DNA of 64,000 bases. Source: Symbiodinium sp. CCMP2592. Its lineage: Eukaryota > Sar > Dinophyceae > Suessiales > Symbiodiniaceae. The notes beneath the pieces were generated by a model. That model worked only from the letters and a program-made list of their open reading frames with translations, was not told where the DNA came from and did no database searches. Every line of letters begins with the position of its first letter. The first letter of the stretch is position 1. Of this stretch, positions 59,170 to 64,000 are shown one piece after another. Location: the NCBI GenBank assembly GCA_905221615.1, contig CAJNDT010005833.1, positions 440,001 to 504,000 of the forward strand, read 5' to 3'. A program made the translations under genes and the position numbers.

Positions 59170-61092
59170 CTAGGTTCGGGTCTGGACGTCAGTGCTAAAC
59201 GTTGAACGCCCAACGATTTAAGGTTGCGGGTTTAGACGTTTCAGGATGTTTCAGGGTTAGGGCTTCGGGTTTCGGTTTTAGACCTACAGCTTAAATAGGG
59301 CCGGTTCAGGGTTTGGGGCTACACCCGATATCCTGCTGGAGCCCAAGCTTGCGTAGCTTCGATTATGTACGCCGGTTGTAGCAAACCGAGACCGATCTAA
59401 AGTTGGATTTGGTTCGGGTTGGAGCTTGCGGTTCAGAGTTTAGGGCTCAACGTTCAAGGTGGAACACTTGAAATTTTGGGGGCCAGGTTTTTGTTGTGTG
59501 CCCCGCCCTTTGCCGAAGCTCCAAAATGAGCCGCAACAGATTGTTCTTGGTTGAATTTTAGGAGGGCTAAAATATTCTAAAAATATGGTCTTTGTAATTT
59601 ACTCTGAGGTTACCCCTAAATTGAACGGGAAACCGACGGGGACTGAAACGAAATGCACCTTTCCATCTATCAGTCCCGTCTCTGCAGCTCCGACCAGCGG
59701 CGACACAAGAACTGCCGGACGTCGTTTCCACGACATGTCATTTGTGCTCCTGAAGACCTGCGCATGCCCTACACGGCCTACTGAAACCCTTCTGATATCC
59801 CGCGCAAAGACCCTTTCCAAGCCGCAAGCCCTACTAAACCCTTCAACAATTCACCTGCGTCCGAGCATCTTTTCCGCACCAAGCCCCAAACTCCAAACTT
59901 TCAGCTTTTGCGGGATTAAGGTTGCGGGTTTATTATGTTGGAGACATGGGCCCCACATAGAAAGATCATCCTGTCTGCAAGTGTAGACCTATTGCCACCG
60001 TTGTTCTAAACCCACCGTGAAGCCTGCTAATCTGACAGCCTCAGCAAGCCGTGTAAATCCAAATAAGCGTCCAGAAGAACACATGCTAAGCCCCTGCATG
60101 CAAGCTGCATGAGCCAGGCAAAAAGCAAACTGGGGCTGCTCCGAGGAAGGATCTGCGCCAGAAAAGTGAAGGAGGAAAGGTTTATGCCAGTTTAAGGTTT
60201 CAGAGTTTAGGGGTTTTAGAGCTAGAGGTTTCGAAAAACGCGGCTTAAAAGTTTAGGAGTTGAGGCGTTAGGAAGCTTGGTGTCAGGGATTACGGTTTCA
60301 AAATTAAGGGCTTAAGGTTCGAAGGCTTTATAGGGTTGCGGGGTTTAAGCTTTGGAGGGCTTTAGGGTTTGAGGTTTGAGCTTCTTAAATTTTATAGGAT
60401 GCAAGGATTTCAGGGCGTAGGGACTTGCACCGCTGTACTGTTTGCCATATTGCTGCGGTGTGCATCGACCCAAGGGCTCGCCCACGGTGCGCCTTGTGCG
60501 CCGCGACGAAGCGAAAACCGCACCGCAAGGCTGTCCAGTCTGCATGGCTTAATTGAGTCTTTTTTCACGTCGGACCGTCGGATCTTCAATCAAGTTCCTC
60601 GCAAAACTTTGAATTGATTTAGCTTCAGTTGGACTGCATCGAAAACGTTTGAAGCCAGCAATGCTCAGCTTGCTCGCTCGCCATCTTTTGGGCTATCTCC
60701 TTTGTAGTCTGCGGCATGGCCCTTGACATGCAGCAGCAATTTGGCAAGTAGCCCCTTGACAATCCTTCCCTCCGAGGCGGCCTCACGCGAATGTTGTGGG
60801 GCCGCCGATGCAAATTAGCAGCTCCGATTCGACATGAATGTACAGAGTGCAGCGGAACCCAAAGAGGGTTCAGAAAAGCGCGCGGCGGGCCGTTGCAGAT
60901 GTCCTTAACCCTGCACCTTTTAAACCCTTAGCTCCGACTATCAAACTAAGGCTATGTAATGCAAAAGTCGGGCTGCAGCATCGGAGCTGGGAGAACAGAG
61001 ACACCCGCATCTAGTCCTCTGGCTATATGCCTCCGGTTTCTACCGTGTTCCTAAACCTATTGGACTAGAACTCTCAACATATACAGTGTAAA
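59170..61092. other. Spacer with a non-repetitive plus-strand island
   Basis: 60,400-60,760 is unlike the telomere-like DNA around it. On the plus strand it has two open stretches with hydrophobic segments (TAVLFAILLRCAS and LAIFWAISFVVCGMALDM) separated by stops. They could be exons or remnants; no gene is called. Confidence 0.35.
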
Positions 61093-61539
61093 CTATACCC
61101 GATTTCTTTTCAATTCTCCCAGTCCGAAAAATGAAAAATGCCAGCCTTCCTCATCCGAGGAAGCACTTCTCTCATCGTCTGCAAAAGCCCAGGTGCAGTC
61201 GTCTGGAAAAGAGCCTACGTGTAAATTGGGCTCTGAATCAAAGGCGCGGTGCGCTCGCCGCAAGAGGTTCATTTGCTCACTACTCAGCCACCTACGACAA
61301 TGCTTGACCAAGTAGCGCGTGAGGCCGCACCCCTTACGCCACTTACCAAAGACATACGCCGGGCCCAGTGAGACCCAGTTCGTACTGCTGAAAGAAGTGA
61401 ACGATGGTGTTGAAACCGAAAGGGCGCTCGCGGAAGGTTTTGGTTGAGCCTCCAGGGAGCTAGGAAATGGGAAAACAAGAAAGAAGAACCTCAGACCCGA
61501 GACCCGGAAGCTCAGTTGAACCGCACATTTAAACGAAAC
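61093..61539 (-). CDS. Possible terminal exon of a hypothetical gene (148 aa)
   Basis: Open in one minus-strand frame from an AG|G acceptor at 61539 to TAG at 61093-61095. It contains EAQPKPSASALSVSTPSF, then NWVSLGPAYVFGKWRK, RYLVKHCRRWLSSEQMN and an acidic/aromatic end (DDERSASSDEEGWHFSF). I do not recognise the family. Composition and length differ from the surrounding repeats, but no other exon was found. If real, the ABCA gene would have to begin between here and 59169, or this belongs to a gene upstream on the same strand. Confidence 0.4.
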   Translation of the reverse strand, partial: VSFKCAVQLSFRVSGLRFFFLVFPFPSSLEAQPKPSASALSVSTPSFTSFSSTNWVSLGPAYVFGKWRKGCGLTRYLVKHCRRWLSSEQMNLLRRAHRAFDSEPNLHVGSFPDDCTWAFADDERSASSDEEGWHFSFFGLGELKRNRV

Positions 61540-64000
61540 CTAAAATCTATTCCTGAACCACCTTCTGCGCGGCTGCACCAGACAATGCGTCGCCGACGGT
61601 TGTGCTTCAAATCCATGTGGTGCGTATGCCTATAGTGCGAACCACGACACCTCTAAACAAAGAAGGGGTAATTAGGCTGTGATTAGGGGCGCCGAACGGT
61701 AAAGTCCCAAAATTAATGTGCTATGCTCATCAGTTCCGCAAGTCAGCACAACACGCCACAGCCCACAGTACGTAAATCAGTTCAACGTGCAGCAGTGCAT
61801 TTTCTGGTTTCAATCCTGTAATGGGGGTAGAATCTCAACATGTCAGGGCTTCATGGCTTTTCATGCTTCAGGGCTACCTAGGGGCTTAAGATTTTAGCAT
61901 GTATCGGTCCTGAATTTGGATGCCAAGTGGAATATGAGTCCATATAGGCCGAAAACATGGCGAGTTTTGCAACACGCGCTCCTTTCGAAGACCCTTTTTC
62001 GCCTCCCCCCCGTATGAATTTGAGGGTTCAAAAATGTAGGGATGTGGGATCTTGGAATTCTTAGGATATTGCGCGTTTAGGATGTTAAGAATTTTAGGGT
62101 TCGTCCCTTGTAGGTTTTGATGCCTCGGCCTGGGCTTCAGGGCAACTTGGGGCAGAAGGACTTCGGAACCGTAGCGGAATTCGGGACTGAGGGGCGGAGC
62201 TGGGAAGTAGGTGTGGCCGCCACATTGGAGAGGGAAGCAACGATTCTGCAACACGAGCCCCCTTTGGAAGATGCTTTTTCGGCCCCGCTGAGTTGCAATT
62301 AAGATGCTGTGACATCAAGGACTAAGGTCAATTGGTTGGGTGGGTCAGGATTTTAAGATTTTAAGGTATGAAGTTTTAGGGTTTCACGATTTTCGGAGAC
62401 TCGGGCGCTGGGGCTTGTAGAGTCTTACGAGATTTGAGCAGGATTGTCAGCATTTTAGGATTTGGGGGTCCTGTCGTTTAGGTTTAGCAGATCTGGTTTG
62501 TTACAACCCGTAAGGTTAAAGCCCAAGCCTGCAAAAGAACTACAGCACTCGAAGCTAACTCTTCTTCGTGCTAGAGACTGGCCCACCGCGTTCCGACAGA
62601 CCGTCGCTGAACCGACCTCCATGGCCGTCACCAGAGGCTCGCCGGGCTCGCGTCGGCCCGCTGCATGGCTGTCCGCCCAGCTGAACGGGCCCTCCCTCAA
62701 GTTTCAGGGTTTAGGGCTTTAAGGTTTAGGTTTTGAGGTCTGAGTGCTTATGCTGTTCGGGTTTAGGGCTTTCAGGATTAGGCCAAGGGGCTTATTGTTT
62801 GGGCCCGGCTGGGAGCTGGCAAGAGCGTCCAGCAGCACCTGGCGTCACCATCTCGCCTTCCTCGCTCCTGACGTGTCGGTGCTCACCATTCCGCCTTGAT
62901 GTCCGGGCCGTAGCCTCACACAGACAACTTAATCCATGCGGCCGGCATCCAGCGCGGAGAGTACCTCCCCCTTAGAACAACCACGACTGAACAAGAGACA
63001 ACCATGGCACGAAAGACATTAGCATCAGAACACATCAGAATCTAACAATGGGAACCCATTCTTTTGATCTTGCAAATCACCACCGTAAACGTCTATAACA
63101 CCTACTTGCTTTTAGCATCGACATATACATCTTAGTTCGGTAAGTCCAAGCATCATACAGAAGAGTAGATTATAAGTCCTGAACCCTGCACCCCTAAACC
63201 TGAACCTCTAAACCCCTAAACCCTAATAATTACCCCGCCAATACCCCTAAACCCTAAACTAGACCGTCAAGTTTCGCTTCGAAGCAACAGGCCTTGAGCC
63301 TTGGACAACTTTAGTTGAGGAAGCGCAGTTTCCGGGGGTTTAGGGTTTCGGGGACACTCTGGGTGTCGGGAAGAAGCTTTACGAGGGCACCGCTTGAAAG
63401 GGGATTTGGGAGTTATGATTTTAAGTTTGCTTATAAAGTTTAGGGGTTCTGGGATGCATGGCTAAACCCCTTACCTGCCCTGGACCCCTGAACCCCATGA
63501 TTGCGCATTTAATATTCGGGGTTCAATGCTCGGGAGCCCTGGTGCTTCAGGATTCAAAGACGTGGGGGAAGGAAACGTTAAACCGTAAAGGAGCCCTTAA
63601 AAGCAGCCCTAGTCCCGTCATGGAACCCCGTTAAAGGAGCCCTTCAGGGATTCGGGGTGTAGGGTTTCAGGATTCGTGGTCTTCGTCTTCGGGTTGCGGG
63701 GTGTTCTTTCTATCGGTCCTTTTCCTCTGGGGATTGTGGGTGTAGGGTTGAAAGGTTCTGAGACCCAGGTCTTCACCAAGATGTTCGAAGCTGACACGAT
63801 GTCATCGGACCTCATCCTCACTATATGCTATACTCGAATATGCCACAATATCCTAAAATACAGTATTCCATAGGATACGAAACTACAAGTAACATGCAAA
63901 GTAAAACTCCAGAAAAGCACAACAGAGTCAACGCCAGAACATACCCGCAAACCCTGCCTAAACCTTACAAAACTTACGCGTTTAGCGGAGAAGTGCCTTG
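61540..64000. other. Spacer, mostly degenerate telomere-like
   Basis: No gene is supported. GC-rich islands at about 62570-62700 and 62840-62970 could hold small exons, but no family pattern was recognised. Confidence 0.4.

Larger units (their letters stand above)
24290..64000. repeat. Long region of degenerate telomere-like repeats
   Basis: TTTAGGG and CCCTAAA units, mostly mutated, recur on both strands in patches tens to hundreds of bases long across nearly 40 kb, with words like GGGTTTAGGG and CCCTAAACCC. Outside the listed exons, MITEs and U6-like sequence, most of 26-64 kb consists of this material plus unique spacer. Confidence 0.85.

Overview
The window looks like nuclear DNA of a dinoflagellate, probably a Symbiodiniaceae-type alga. 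This rests on three things seen together: plant/dinoflagellate-type TTTAGGG telomere-like units scattered through about 40 kb, introns whose donors are GT, GC and GA with AG|G acceptors, and two very large Ty1/copia-type polyproteins beside Lys/Ala-rich proteins of a kind I associate with dinoflagellates. No rRNA, tRNA, CRISPR array or bacterial operon was seen.

Layout. 1-11,229: a minus-strand two-exon gene (start 11,229, stop 395) is split five codons after its ATG by a complete 9.6-kb copia element (1,619-11,213) with identical 285-bp LTRs and a 5-bp target duplication. 11,230-17,300: AT-rich and GATC-rich spacer with microsatellites, a 94-bp tandem repeat, two minus-strand hypothetical genes (14,213-13,476 and 16,264-14,837) and a 705-bp TG array. 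17,419-24,081: a second, diverged copia-type element without visible LTRs. 24,290-64,000: mostly degenerate telomere-like repeats. Buried in these on the minus strand are at least 26 tiny, mutually phase-compatible exons of one ABCA-type ABC transporter (59,169 to 26,648), whose nucleotide-binding domain can be read from Walker A to the H-loop. A U6 snRNA-like sequence and nine short inverted-repeat (MITE-like) elements lie within that gene's introns; a tenth lies outside it. A small gene (25,567-25,085) lies left of the transporter and a possible terminal exon (61,539-61,093) to its right.

Most notable: both copia elements carry a homologous 2-oxoglutarate/Fe(II) dioxygenase-like domain with HxD...H...R residues, at two different places in the polyprotein. 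In the second element it follows a DNA-methyltransferase-like domain that appears to have lost its nucleophilic cysteine. The second major observation is the transporter gene itself: about 1.27 kb of coding sequence cut into exons of 16-64 nt over 32.5 kb (about 4% coding).
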